Assembly: GCA_012517815.1 (NCBI GenBank)
Contig: JAAYUF010000169.1
Span: 45,186-109,185 of the forward strand
Length of the DNA stretch: 64,000 nucleotides
Direction of reading: 5' to 3'
Source: Clostridiales bacterium
GTDB taxonomy: Bacteria > Bacillota > Clostridia > Christensenellales > Aristaeellaceae
The notes under the pieces were generated by a model that was given only the letters and a program-made list of their open reading frames with translations, searched no databases and was not told where the DNA came from. The position numbers and the translations under genes are program-made. Shown in pieces: positions 16,963-25,112 of the stretch (positions are counted from its first letter, which is position 1; each line of letters opens with the position of its first letter).

Positions 16963-17748
16963 TCAGGGCTTGACGGCGCTGAGCAGTTCCGCGGAGGAGA
17001 AGGGGAACGTCACGATGCCCTCCACCTCGCCGGCGAGTTCGCCGGCCTGCACGTAGAACACAAAATTGCCGTCCGCGTCCAGGTAAAAGTCGTTTTCCGG
17101 GCTCAGCACCCGCTCCAGATCCGCAAGCGTCAGGGACGGATCGTAATCGCGCTGGCGCAGGGCCGTCTGCTGCCCGATGATTTGCCACACCAGCCCGTAG
17201 ACCAGTTCCGATGCGTAGCTGACCCCCTGCGCGGCCGCGCCGTCCTCCTGTTCCAGCCCCATGGCCTGGGACAGCGACACCCGCCGGCCCGCGTACACGC
17301 CGCTCATGGCAAACACGTCGGCGGTCCAGCGCTCGGTTTCGGCGTTGCCCAGAAACTGGCGGCTGGTAAGCAGCACGCTCAGGTAATCGTCGGTATTGGC
17401 GGTGACGGTGTACTCCAGCCGCGTGTAATAGGCGGGCATGCCCGGGCCGGGCGGCGCTTCCAGCGCGGCCAGAATCTCGGGCGCGGCGGAAGCGGAGGCG
17501 TCCGCCGCCAGCGCCGCGTAGTAGGCGTTGACGGCGACATCCTGCGGCCGATCTCCGGCCAGCTGCGGGTAGGCATACCCGAACACGTAGGTCGCGGTTT
17601 GGGCGTCCGCGCCCTCCGGCTCGTACAGCGCCCCGGTCAGCGGAGCCGCCTCCACGGCCGGCTGCGCGAGCGCGCCGCCTGCCCAAAGGCACAGCGCCAG
17701 CGCGGCGCAAAACGCGGCGGCCGGTTTAATGCACAACAGGCGCTTCAT
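16963..17748 (-). CDS. Secreted DUF3298 (RsiV-like) domain protein
   Basis: A 261-residue exported protein. Start ATG 17748 gives MKRLLCIKPAAAFCAALALC, a signal peptide ending near ALAQPAVEA. The C-terminal 90 residues hold the DUF3298 pattern: ASELVYGLVWQIIGQQTALR, a PSLTLADLERVLSPENDFYL segment, then the strand pair DADGNFVFYVQAGELAGEVE and VTFPFS. This domain is known from the anti-sigma factor RsiV and from the PdaC deacetylase N-terminus; no catalytic domain or transmembrane anchor accompanies it here. It starts 17 bases after the lipoprotein gene ends, so they form one unit. An N-terminal frame extension to 18363 overlaps that gene and is spurious. Confidence 0.8.
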   Translation of the reverse strand: MKRLLCIKPAAAFCAALALCLWAGGALAQPAVEAAPLTGALYEPEGADAQTATYVFGYAYPQLAGDRPQDVAVNAYYAALAADASASAAPEILAALEAPPGPGMPAYYTRLEYTVTANTDDYLSVLLTSRQFLGNAETERWTADVFAMSGVYAGRRVSLSQAMGLEQEDGAAAQGVSYASELVYGLVWQIIGQQTALRQRDYDPSLTLADLERVLSPENDFYLDADGNFVFYVQAGELAGEVEGIVTFPFSSAELLSAVKP

Positions 17749-17765
17749 CTGCGTAGCCGGGCGGA

Positions 17766-18806
17766 TCAGCCGACGCTGACCGCATCCACCGCGAAGGAAT
17801 TTTCCAGGTACGCGGTGTACATCTGGTAGGTCGAGGCCAGCTCCTTGCGGTAGGAGAGCTCCGCCTGGTAGATGTATTTGTCGGTGATGATGTACACGTT
17901 GAAAACCGTAAAGCCATCCTCGGTGTTGTAGGTCACGGTGGCGCTGCTGAACGCCTCGTTGAGCGTGGCCTTGGCGTTGGTGATGCCGTTGGCGATCACG
18001 GAAACGTAATCCGTAAGGTTGGCGTTGGCGCTGTTGGGCGCGCGCTTCACAAAGAAGCTCAGGCTGTCGTCCGGCAGCTTGGCGGATATGCCGTCGCCGT
18101 CCTCCACCAGCATATCGTCGGTGAACACGCTGGGGTAGAGCACCGAGAAGCCCAGCGCCGTATTGATGTACTCCACCAGAATGCTGTCGGTGTAATTCTG
18201 CATGGCTTCCTCGATATCCAGTTCGGAGCCTACGGAGAAACCGGTGAGCAGGTAGCCAAACGTCGCGTTCGCGTCGGCGCGGAAGCTGAACACGGCGCGG
18301 TCGAGCCACCGGATGTCGGCGTAATCCGCGTCGGTCATCTGGCTCATGGCCTTGGCGCCCCAATACAGCTCGCCGATGATCTGCAGATCGCTGTCCGTGC
18401 CGGCGTTGACCGTAACCGGCTGGAAACCGATGTGGCCGTTGATCGGGTCGGTCGGGGCGATTACCTCCGGCGCGGTTTTGGCCGCGAACACCTTCGCCAG
18501 GTATGCGGCCTGCTGCTCGGTGCCGGAAAGCAGGTCCGCGGTGATCCCCAGCGAGGGGTCGGCCGCGACGCCGTTGTTGAAAAACGCGGCTACGAAGGCG
18601 GAATTGAGCGTGCTGTCCGCGTCGCCAATCACCAGCGGCTCGTCGCCCGCGCTCATGGCCGCGGTGGCTACCAGATCCATCAGCGGCTTCAAAGCGTCAA
18701 AATCGGAAGGCTGCGCGGCGGTCGCCCCCGCGGTGGCGGCGCAGCCGGCCAGCAGACAAAGCGTCAGCGTCCAGGCGATCATCCTCAGGGATAGAAGCTT
18801 TCTCAT
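17766..18806 (-). CDS. Lipoprotein of unknown function
   Basis: A 346-residue protein with a lipoprotein signal: basic MRKLLSLRMIAW, hydrophobic core LTLCLLAGC, lipobox Cys near residue 22. It should be anchored to the outer leaflet of the membrane. The first half (QPSDFDALKPL onward) is predicted globular alpha/beta. The second half includes GFSVLYPSVFTDDMLVEDGD and LPDDSLSFFVKRAPNSA, a PsbP/Mog1-like pattern seen in several extracellular Clostridia proteins. It is followed after 17 bases by the DUF3298 protein; partnership in envelope sensing is possible but only inferred. The start follows GGGAGGA. I do not recognise a named family. Confidence 0.78.
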   Translation of the reverse strand: MRKLLSLRMIAWTLTLCLLAGCAATAGATAAQPSDFDALKPLMDLVATAAMSAGDEPLVIGDADSTLNSAFVAAFFNNGVAADPSLGITADLLSGTEQQAAYLAKVFAAKTAPEVIAPTDPINGHIGFQPVTVNAGTDSDLQIIGELYWGAKAMSQMTDADYADIRWLDRAVFSFRADANATFGYLLTGFSVGSELDIEEAMQNYTDSILVEYINTALGFSVLYPSVFTDDMLVEDGDGISAKLPDDSLSFFVKRAPNSANANLTDYVSVIANGITNAKATLNEAFSSATVTYNTEDGFTVFNVYIITDKYIYQAELSYRKELASTYQMYTAYLENSFAVDAVSVG

Positions 18807-18888
18807 TGACGATATCCTCCCATTTGTGGGCGGCGGGAAGCCGCCCCTATTCGCCCCATCGCAGATACGACGTTTGGAAATCCGGTTT

Positions 18889-19746
18889 TCATCCGCGCGC
18901 CGCGAGGTACTCGGCGGCGGAAATCGCCGCGACGTTGCCCTCGCCCACGGCCTTGGCGACCTGCAAGGGCCTGCCGGTGCAGTCCCCGGCGGCGAACACG
19001 CCGGGCACGTTGGTGCGCATGCCCCGGTCCACCGGGATGAAGCTGCCCTCCGTAGCCAGATCGCCCATCAGCATGGAAAGGCTGACGGCGCTGCGGAAGA
19101 TGAACACCCCGTCGTAGGCGCGGGTTTTCTCCTTTGTGCGCACGCAAAGGCCTTCCGCGGTGCGCTCCAGCGCTTCGGGCTTTTCGCGGATCACCTGAAC
19201 GGACGAAGGCAGCGCGCCGGTTTCATGGGGCTTCAGGGGGTAGTAGTCCATCCGGGACGCGAGCTTTTCCAGAAACAGCGATTCCTCCGCGCCTTCCGCC
19301 GAGGCGGAGAGCACGGCCAGGCGCTTGCCGCGGTAGAGCATGCCGTCGCACGTGGCGCAGTAGCTGACGCCCGCGCCCACCAGTTCCTCCTCGCCGGGGA
19401 GCAGGGCGGGCCGGGCCGCGCCCATCGCCAGCACGACGGTTTTGGCCTCCACCACGTCGCTTTCCACCAGCAGCATGAAGCCGCCGTCCGTGGGCAATAC
19501 CTGCCGCACCAGCCCGCCGCGCTTCTCAGCGCCCATGGCCAGCGCCTGGGCCTGAAAAGCGTCCAGCAGGGCGCGGCCGGAAATTTCCGGCAGGCCGGGG
19601 TAATTATCAATACGTTCGGTGCGGGCCAGCCAGCTCGCATCGTGCTGCGGTGCGAGCACCAGTACGCTCAGCCCGCGCATGCGCGCCGTGATGGCGCAGC
19701 TCCAGCCGGCGGGACCCTTGCCGATAATCGCGATATCCGTCATCAT
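18889..19746 (-). CDS. Thioredoxin-reductase-like FAD/NAD(P)H oxidoreductase
   Basis: A 285-residue flavoprotein of the TrxR class that would pass electrons from NAD(P)H through FAD to a disulfide. The N-terminal FAD-binding motif is MTDIAIIGKGPAGWSCAI. ERIDNYPGLPE is the typical TrxR loop, CATCD holds the redox Cys pair (about residue 125), and FAAGDCTGRPLQVAKAVGEG is the C-terminal FAD motif. The second GxGxxA motif for NAD(P)H is poor (LAVLSASAEGAEESL), so cofactor choice is unclear. It is shorter than standard TrxB (about 305-310 residues). An in-frame stop just upstream fixes the start at the ATG pair 19746/19743, although the ribosome binding site is weak. Confidence 0.85.
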   Translation of the reverse strand: MMTDIAIIGKGPAGWSCAITARMRGLSVLVLAPQHDASWLARTERIDNYPGLPEISGRALLDAFQAQALAMGAEKRGGLVRQVLPTDGGFMLLVESDVVEAKTVVLAMGAARPALLPGEEELVGAGVSYCATCDGMLYRGKRLAVLSASAEGAEESLFLEKLASRMDYYPLKPHETGALPSSVQVIREKPEALERTAEGLCVRTKEKTRAYDGVFIFRSAVSLSMLMGDLATEGSFIPVDRGMRTNVPGVFAAGDCTGRPLQVAKAVGEGNVAAISAAEYLAARG

Positions 19747-19791
19747 GTTTCATTCAAGCAGCCGTTGGGATACGGCACTCCTTTCCCTGAA

Positions 19792-19820
19792 AGTGTAACA
19801 AAACCGTGATGTTTTTGCAA
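19792..19820 (-). promoter_or_regulatory. Promoter of the TrxR-like gene and operon
   Basis: Minus strand TTGCAA (19815-19820) and TACACT (19792-19797) with a 17-base spacer, 46 bases upstream of the start. Confidence 0.6.
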
Positions 19821-19871
19821 TGGTACGCCTGAATTTTCCTGTAAATTCTGGCGCGGCGGCAACTGGAAGGG

Positions 19872-19877
19872 TATAAT
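19872..19877 (+). promoter_or_regulatory. -10 box upstream of the DUF5131 gene
   Basis: TATAAT at 19872-19877, about 95 bases upstream of the gene. The -35 region is weak (TTCTGG or TGGCGC at unfavourable spacing), so support is moderate. Confidence 0.45.
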
Positions 19878-19973
19878 GAAAACAGAGCAACGCCGGGGCG
19901 AACGCCGCCCCCGCGCCAAGCGGGAACATGCGGCCGAAGGCGCGCAGCCGGTAACGGGAAGGAGGATGGGCGG

Positions 19974-20825
19974 ATGGCGGAATGGAACCCGTGGCACGGC
20001 TGCCATAAATACAGCGCGGGCTGCGCCAACTGTTACGTGTACCGCCGCGACGCGAAGTACGAGCTGGACGCGAGCGCCGTGCGCAAGAACGCCGCCTTCG
20101 ACCTGCCGGTGCGCCGCGCGCGGGACGGCGGCTATAAGCTCAAGGGCCCGGACGACGTGTTCACCTGCTTTACCTCGGACTTTTTTCTGGACGCGGCGGA
20201 CCCGTGGCGGCCCGAGGCGTGGCGGATGATGCGCGAGCGGGCCGACCTGAATTTCTTTTTCATCACCAAACGAATCCTGCGCTTCCGGGAAGGGCTGCCG
20301 GAGGATTGGGGCGAGGGCTACCCCAACGTGAGCATCGGGGTCACGTGTGAAAACCAGGCCGCGGCGGATGAGCGCCTGCCGTTTTTCCTGAGCCTGCCGG
20401 TGCGGCGGCGGCTGATCATCGTGGAACCGATGCTGGAAGCCGTCGACCTGCGACCCTACCTGACCCCCGCGGTGGAACAGGTGGTGGTGGGCGGCGAAAG
20501 CGGCGAAACCGCGCGATTGATGCGCTACGAGTGGGCGCTGGACATCCGCCGCCAGTGCGAGGCGTCGGGCGTGTCGCTCTATTTCAAGCAGACCGGCGCG
20601 CGCTTTGAAAAGGACGGGAAGGTATACCGCATCCCGCGCAGGCTTCAGTTTTCGCAGGCCCGCAAATCCGGGCTTTCCTGCACGGGGAATGCCGCCGCAC
20701 ACCTGCCGTCGCCTGGCGGGAAGAATCGCGCGCGCCGGGCCGGAACGCGCGCGCCGGACCGACCGCCGCCTGAACGGAGACGAAAAAGAAAGAGGCACGC
20801 CGTTGAGCGACAACGGGCGTGCTGA
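19974..20825 (+). CDS. DUF5131 (phage Gp37/Gp68-like) protein with odd C-terminal extension
   Basis: A 283-residue protein. The N-terminus WNPWHGCHKYSAGCANCYV has the family Cys pattern (GC, GC, NC), followed by FTCFTSDFFL, LNFFFITKRI, VSIGVTCENQ, IIVEPML and VVVGGESGETARLM in the family order. These proteins occur in phages and Bacillota and resemble radical SAM enzymes in their Cys cluster; their activity is not established. Homologous sequence stops at KVYRIPRRLQFSQARKSGL (about residue 230). The last 50 residues are Arg/Pro-rich and read like translated intergenic DNA, so the original stop was probably lost or a frameshift lies near 20,670. AAGGAGG precedes the start. It is a single-gene unit, divergent from the TrxR operon. 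Confidence 0.82.
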   Translation: MAEWNPWHGCHKYSAGCANCYVYRRDAKYELDASAVRKNAAFDLPVRRARDGGYKLKGPDDVFTCFTSDFFLDAADPWRPEAWRMMRERADLNFFFITKRILRFREGLPEDWGEGYPNVSIGVTCENQAAADERLPFFLSLPVRRRLIIVEPMLEAVDLRPYLTPAVEQVVVGGESGETARLMRYEWALDIRRQCEASGVSLYFKQTGARFEKDGKVYRIPRRLQFSQARKSGLSCTGNAAAHLPSPGGKNRARRAGTRAPDRPPPERRRKRKRHAVERQRAC

Positions 20826-21064
20826 TTGTTCTAAAAAGGCTTTCCGTTCGAGCGCTTGCCGGATACGGCGGGGGCATCCGCTTGCAGGCGCGCCGGATGC
20901 CACGGGATGATCCCCGCGAAGGCAAACGTCCCCGTGGCGGCAGTCCCGTTACGCCGTGCCGCGTCGGGCACCCGTTTCCGGGGCGGCTGCGCGCGGCACC
21001 CGCGCACGGCACCCGCGCGCAGGTCCGCGTTCCGCCGCCGACGCCCCGCGGCGTTGCCCCCGGC

Positions 21065-23002
21065 TCAGGCGTCGGTTTCCGCCGCGGCCTCGCCGTACGC
21101 GGCCTCGGCCGTTTCCAGCGCGTCGTACAGGGCTTCCTGCCTTTGCTGCTCGTCGTGGTAGGCCTGCGTCAGTTCCAGGAGCAGCGCCTGATCCGCGTAG
21201 GTTTGGGGATCGGCCATGCGGGTTTCCAGCTCGGCGATGCGCCGCTCGTTCTCCGCGATGGCTTGCTCCGCGGCGGCGACGGCGGCTTTAAGCTCCCGGA
21301 GGCGCGCGCTTTGCTGGCGCTCGCGCTTGCGCTCCCGCGTGAGGGAGGTTTTCGTGGCGCCCTCCTCGGCGGCTTCCGCGGGCGGCACGGGCCGGTCGCG
21401 CTTCTCCAGATAGTCGTCGAAGTTGCCGATGTATTCGGTCACGCCGTCTTCGTTCATCACCATCACGCGGTCGGCGAACCGGTTGATGAAGTAGCGGTCG
21501 TGGCTGATGGCGAGGATCGTGCCCGGAAAATCCGATAACGCGTCCTCCAGCACCTCGCGGCTGTCCATATCCAGATGGTTGGTGGGCTCATCCAGCAGCA
21601 GGAGGTTATCCTTGCGCAGCATCAGCTTGGTGAGCGCCACGCGCCCCCGCTCCCCGCCGGACAGCGAGGCGACGGTGGAAAACACGTCGTCCCCGGAAAA
21701 CAGGAACAGCCCCAGCGCGCCGCGCACCTTGCTCTGCTCCATGGCGGGGAAGGCGTTCCACACCTCGTCCAGCACGGTGTTGCCGGGGTGGAGCTCCTGC
21801 TGGTGCTGGTCGTAATAGCCCACGTCCACGTTGACGCCGTAGCGTACGCTGCCCCGGTCGGGGGTCTGGCGGTTCATCAGGATTTTGAACAGCGTGCTTT
21901 TACCCACGCCGTTGGGGCCGATCAGCGCCACGCGGTCGCCTGCGCGCAGCTTGAAGCTCACGTCGCGGAATACCGTGCGGCCCTCGAAGCTTTTCTGCAG
22001 GCCCTTGACTTCCAGCGCCTCCTCGCCCATGCGGCGGCGCACGTCAAAGGCGAAGCGCACGTGGTTCTCCTCGGCGGGTTTATCCAGCCGCTCGATCTTG
22101 TCCAGCCGCTTTTGGCGGCTCTCGGCGGCGCGGATGCTCTTTTCGCGGTTGAAGCTGCGGTAGCGCTCGATGATGGCGCGCTCGCGGTCGATCTCCTTTT
22201 GCTGAAGCTGGTACGCCTTCATGCGCGCCTCGAAATCCGCGGTGCGCTTTTTCATGTATTCGGTGTAGTTGCCGGTGAACTTGCTCACGCGGCCGCCCAG
22301 CATTTCGCCCATGGTGGTGCAGACGTGGTCCAAAAAATAACGGTCGTGGCTGATGAGCATCAGCGTGCCGCGGTAATCGGTCAGATAGTTTTGCAGCCAC
22401 TCGATGGCTTCCAGATCCAGGTGGTTTGTGGGCTCGTCCATCAGCAGGACGTCCGGCTTTTGCAGCAGCAGCTTCGCCAGCGAAAGCCGGGTGCGCTCCC
22501 CGCCGGAAAGCGTGCCCACCGCGCGGGGGAACATCTCCCGCGAGATGCCCAGGCCCGTGAGCACGCCGATCATCTCGCCCTCGTAGGCGTAGCCCTCCAT
22601 GCGGGCGAACTGCTCGGTCAGGCGCTGGTACTCCGCGGACAGGCGCAGGGTGGTCCGGGCGTCCTCGGCATGGCGGGCCAGTTCCTCCTCCAGCGCTCGC
22701 AGGCGCTTTTCCAGCGCGATCACCGGCTCGAACACCCGAAGCATCGCGCCCCACACGGTGTCGGTCAGGGCGATATCGTCCACCTGCGCGAGATACCCGA
22801 TGCGCAGGTCGCGGTTCATGTGGATGGTGCCGCCGTCGGGCTGGTCCTCGCCGGAGATCAGGCGCATCAGCGTGGTCTTGCCGCAGCCGTTGACGCCCAC
22901 GAGGCCCATTTTTTCGCCCTTCTGGAGGCTGAAGGTCACGTCGCGCAGCACCTCATGCGCCCCGAAACCCTTTTGCACGTTCTGTACGGAGATGAGGATC
23001 AT
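21065..23002 (-). CDS. ABC-F family ATPase, YdiF/YheS-like
   Basis: Ribosome-associated twin ATPase of 645 residues. NBD1 has Walker A GVNGCGKTTL near residue 37, signature LSGGERTRLSLAK and Walker B LLMDEPTNHLD. NBD2 has GPNGVGKSTLF, LSGGERGRVALTK and LLLDEPTNHLD. Both sites are intact, unlike the ABC-F protein at 7006-8622. A charged inter-domain linker (KKRTADFEARMKAYQLQQKE) fits the P-site tRNA interaction motif region. The last 100 residues form a Glu/Ala/Arg coiled coil (ELKAAVAAAEQAIAENERRI), as in YdiF and Uup. It starts seven bases after the DUF6483 stop, with GGAG before the ATG. Resistance-type ABC-F proteins are less similar than housekeeping forms, but this is not excluded. Confidence 0.93.
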   Translation of the reverse strand: MILISVQNVQKGFGAHEVLRDVTFSLQKGEKMGLVGVNGCGKTTLMRLISGEDQPDGGTIHMNRDLRIGYLAQVDDIALTDTVWGAMLRVFEPVIALEKRLRALEEELARHAEDARTTLRLSAEYQRLTEQFARMEGYAYEGEMIGVLTGLGISREMFPRAVGTLSGGERTRLSLAKLLLQKPDVLLMDEPTNHLDLEAIEWLQNYLTDYRGTLMLISHDRYFLDHVCTTMGEMLGGRVSKFTGNYTEYMKKRTADFEARMKAYQLQQKEIDRERAIIERYRSFNREKSIRAAESRQKRLDKIERLDKPAEENHVRFAFDVRRRMGEEALEVKGLQKSFEGRTVFRDVSFKLRAGDRVALIGPNGVGKSTLFKILMNRQTPDRGSVRYGVNVDVGYYDQHQQELHPGNTVLDEVWNAFPAMEQSKVRGALGLFLFSGDDVFSTVASLSGGERGRVALTKLMLRKDNLLLLDEPTNHLDMDSREVLEDALSDFPGTILAISHDRYFINRFADRVMVMNEDGVTEYIGNFDDYLEKRDRPVPPAEAAEEGATKTSLTRERKRERQQSARLRELKAAVAAAEQAIAENERRIAELETRMADPQTYADQALLLELTQAYHDEQQRQEALYDALETAEAAYGEAAAETDA

Positions 23003-23008
23003 GGGGGG

Positions 23009-23656
23009 TTACTCCTGTTCGTGTGTATTGTCGGCCGCTTCGCCTTCCAGCTCGCGGGCGGATTCCCGCAGTTCCCGGCTGGTCATGCGGCACAGGGCGA
23101 GGGTATGTTCGGAGGCGCGGGCGGCGGCGCGCAGCAGGGCGGCGGCCCGGGCGCGGTCGCGCTCCCGCTCGGCCCCCGTTTCGCGTTCCAGCGCCTGGTA
23201 CAGCGCGTCCTCCATCTCGTCGTAGCGCTCCGCCTGCGCGAAAAAGCGCGCGCAGTCCATCAGTTCCGGTGCGGTCAGCGCAGGCAGTAGCCCGGCTTTC
23301 AGGTCGATCAGCCGCTGGGTGCGCAGGTCGCACAGCTGGGGCTGGTCGTACAGCGAGGCAAGGAGGTTCAGCGCCTTACGGCGAAGCAGATCCCCGTCGC
23401 CTACGGGCAGCTCGCATGTTTCGGCCTTGGCGAAGAGCAGCTCGCTCATCATCAGCCGCGGGATGGGCGCGAGCATCTCCAGCAGGCTTTCGGTTTCCAG
23501 CGTCTCCCCGGCGGAGAGCGACATGCCGCAGTGCTCCAGGCACGCCTGGGAAAGCAGGCGGCGGCGCTCCTGGTCGTCCATCCGCTCAAAGAGGCGGCGC
23601 ATCAGATCCCCGACCATATGGATCATGCGCATGATATAATCCTTCCGGTAATCCAT
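23009..23656 (-). CDS. DUF6483 family protein
   Basis: A 215-residue, mostly helical cytoplasmic protein. Start ATG 23656 gives MDYRKDYIMRMIHMVGDLMR with GGAGGTG upstream; the frame extension to 23836 has no site. The opening segment with repeated Met and Ile and the following Leu/Glu helices (ETESLLEMLAPIPRLMMSEL, LLRRKALNLLASLYD) match DUF6483, a Clostridia family of unknown function with tetratricopeptide-like helical pairs. It directly precedes the second ABC-F gene (seven-base gap), so they share a transcript and perhaps a role in translation. A -10-like TATACT (minus strand, 23722-23727) lies about 65 bases upstream. Confidence 0.7.
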   Translation of the reverse strand: MDYRKDYIMRMIHMVGDLMRRLFERMDDQERRRLLSQACLEHCGMSLSAGETLETESLLEMLAPIPRLMMSELLFAKAETCELPVGDGDLLRRKALNLLASLYDQPQLCDLRTQRLIDLKAGLLPALTAPELMDCARFFAQAERYDEMEDALYQALERETGAERERDRARAAALLRAAARASEHTLALCRMTSRELRESARELEGEAADNTHEQE

Positions 23657-23898
23657 CAAGGCACCTCCGCCGCGGGGCCAGGGCCGCGCATAACGCCGCG
23701 CAAACCGGGCCGACGCACACCAGTATACCATAACCGGCGCGTTTTGGCACCCGTCCCGCGCCCGCAAATCCGTTCCTTTCGCGGCTGTGAACCTGCAAAT
23801 TTTCGGGGAAAGCCTATACAGATATCGCCGTTTCATGTAAAATAAAAGGTAGAGCTTCTATAGGAAGGGCCGCGCCGGCGGAAAGGAGCGATCCCCCG

Positions 23899-25083
23899 AT
23901 GAAACGAGTCTGGCTGCCGCTGCTGCTCGCGTTGCTTTTGTTAAGCGCGACCGCGCTGGCGGACGAGGCGGGCGTGCTGACCGAAACCGAACTGGGCGCT
24001 TGGCTGAACGGGCTTCTGCTGGATACGGTCGGGCAAACGCCCGTCAACGCGCCCATCGGCGAGGAATCCCTCACCGAGGATGGCTACGCGTTTCTCTACC
24101 CCATGGCGACCCTGTATTACAACAAGGCGACGCTGGACGCGCAAAGCGTGCTGGGCGCGGTCGCCGTCACCGACGAATCGCTGGACATGCCCCGCGGCAT
24201 CCGCCTGGGCGCGCCCGAGGAGATGCTTTTGGCGGCCTACGGCTGGCAAAACCCGACGCTGGCGGGGGACGAGAGTTTCGCGCCGCTGTATGTGCTTAAC
24301 CGCCTGCCGGACGACGCCTACTGGGCGTGGGCGCAGCGCGCCGGCGACCGGCTGCAAAGCGTCCGCTGCGCCGTCCACGCCCGCATGGGCGAGGACCGCT
24401 ACACCGATACGGGCGTGCTTTACACCCTGCAAGACGGCGCGGTTACGGCCATACGGGTGTACGGGCTGAGCGCCTCGGCGACGCTTGCGCAGGTGCAAAG
24501 CAACCTGGCGACGGTGGACGGCGCGCGGGCTTCCGACGCGGAGACGGCCGCCGTAGGCGTGACCGCGCGCAGCGACGCCGCGGCGTTCGGGCCTGCCGAC
24601 CTGCAATTTGCCCGCATGGATTTCCTCACCCTTACGGAAAAGGGCGCCGCGGTGCTTTTCGGCGAGGCGACGGGGGAAGCGTGGGCGCAGGACGAGGGCG
24701 GCCGCTGGCTGCATACGCTGCAATTTTCCGGCGCGGCGCTGGTGTTTTCGCTGGACGCGCAGAAACAAAACCCCCGCCTGGAATCGCTGACCCTGACCGG
24801 CGAGGGTCGTCAGGGCCCGCGCGGGCTGACGGTTGGTGTGGCACTTGACGACGTGATCAAGCTGTTCCAAAGCGACGGAAAGGCCGCGACCAGCGGTTCC
24901 GCGGCGCTGCTGTACGGCGACGGGCAAACCCCGCCGTTTGGCACGCTGGAACGCACCGGGAAGGACGCGACCCTGCGCTATGCCGCGCTCGCGGCGGGCG
25001 CGGACGGCGTTTCCTTCCAGATCGCGCTGCACCTCACCTTTGCGGACAACCGGCTTGCCGAGCTGATGCTGTACCGGTACTGA
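23899..25083 (+). CDS. Secreted protein with two related domains, unknown function
   Basis: A 394-residue exported protein. Signal peptide MKRVWLPLLLALLLLSATALA is cleaved near residue 21; there is no lipobox. Two segments look related: RGIRLGAPEEMLLAAYG (about residue 100) and RGLTVGVALDDVIKLFQSDG (about residue 310). Each is followed by a YxLN/ALLYGDG strand, a pattern like small-protein A/BamE or other 'G-x-x-x-x-x-V-L-x-x-Y' modules (inference). GAAAGGAG precedes the start. It is the first gene of a four-gene run with no gap above 30 bases; the next gene encodes the repeat protein. No named family was recognised. Confidence 0.72.
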   Translation: MKRVWLPLLLALLLLSATALADEAGVLTETELGAWLNGLLLDTVGQTPVNAPIGEESLTEDGYAFLYPMATLYYNKATLDAQSVLGAVAVTDESLDMPRGIRLGAPEEMLLAAYGWQNPTLAGDESFAPLYVLNRLPDDAYWAWAQRAGDRLQSVRCAVHARMGEDRYTDTGVLYTLQDGAVTAIRVYGLSASATLAQVQSNLATVDGARASDAETAAVGVTARSDAAAFGPADLQFARMDFLTLTEKGAAVLFGEATGEAWAQDEGGRWLHTLQFSGAALVFSLDAQKQNPRLESLTLTGEGRQGPRGLTVGVALDDVIKLFQSDGKAATSGSAALLYGDGQTPPFGTLERTGKDATLRYAALAAGADGVSFQIALHLTFADNRLAELMLYRY

Positions 25084-25112
25084 ACGGCAGGAACGCCTTG
25101 GAGGGATATTCG

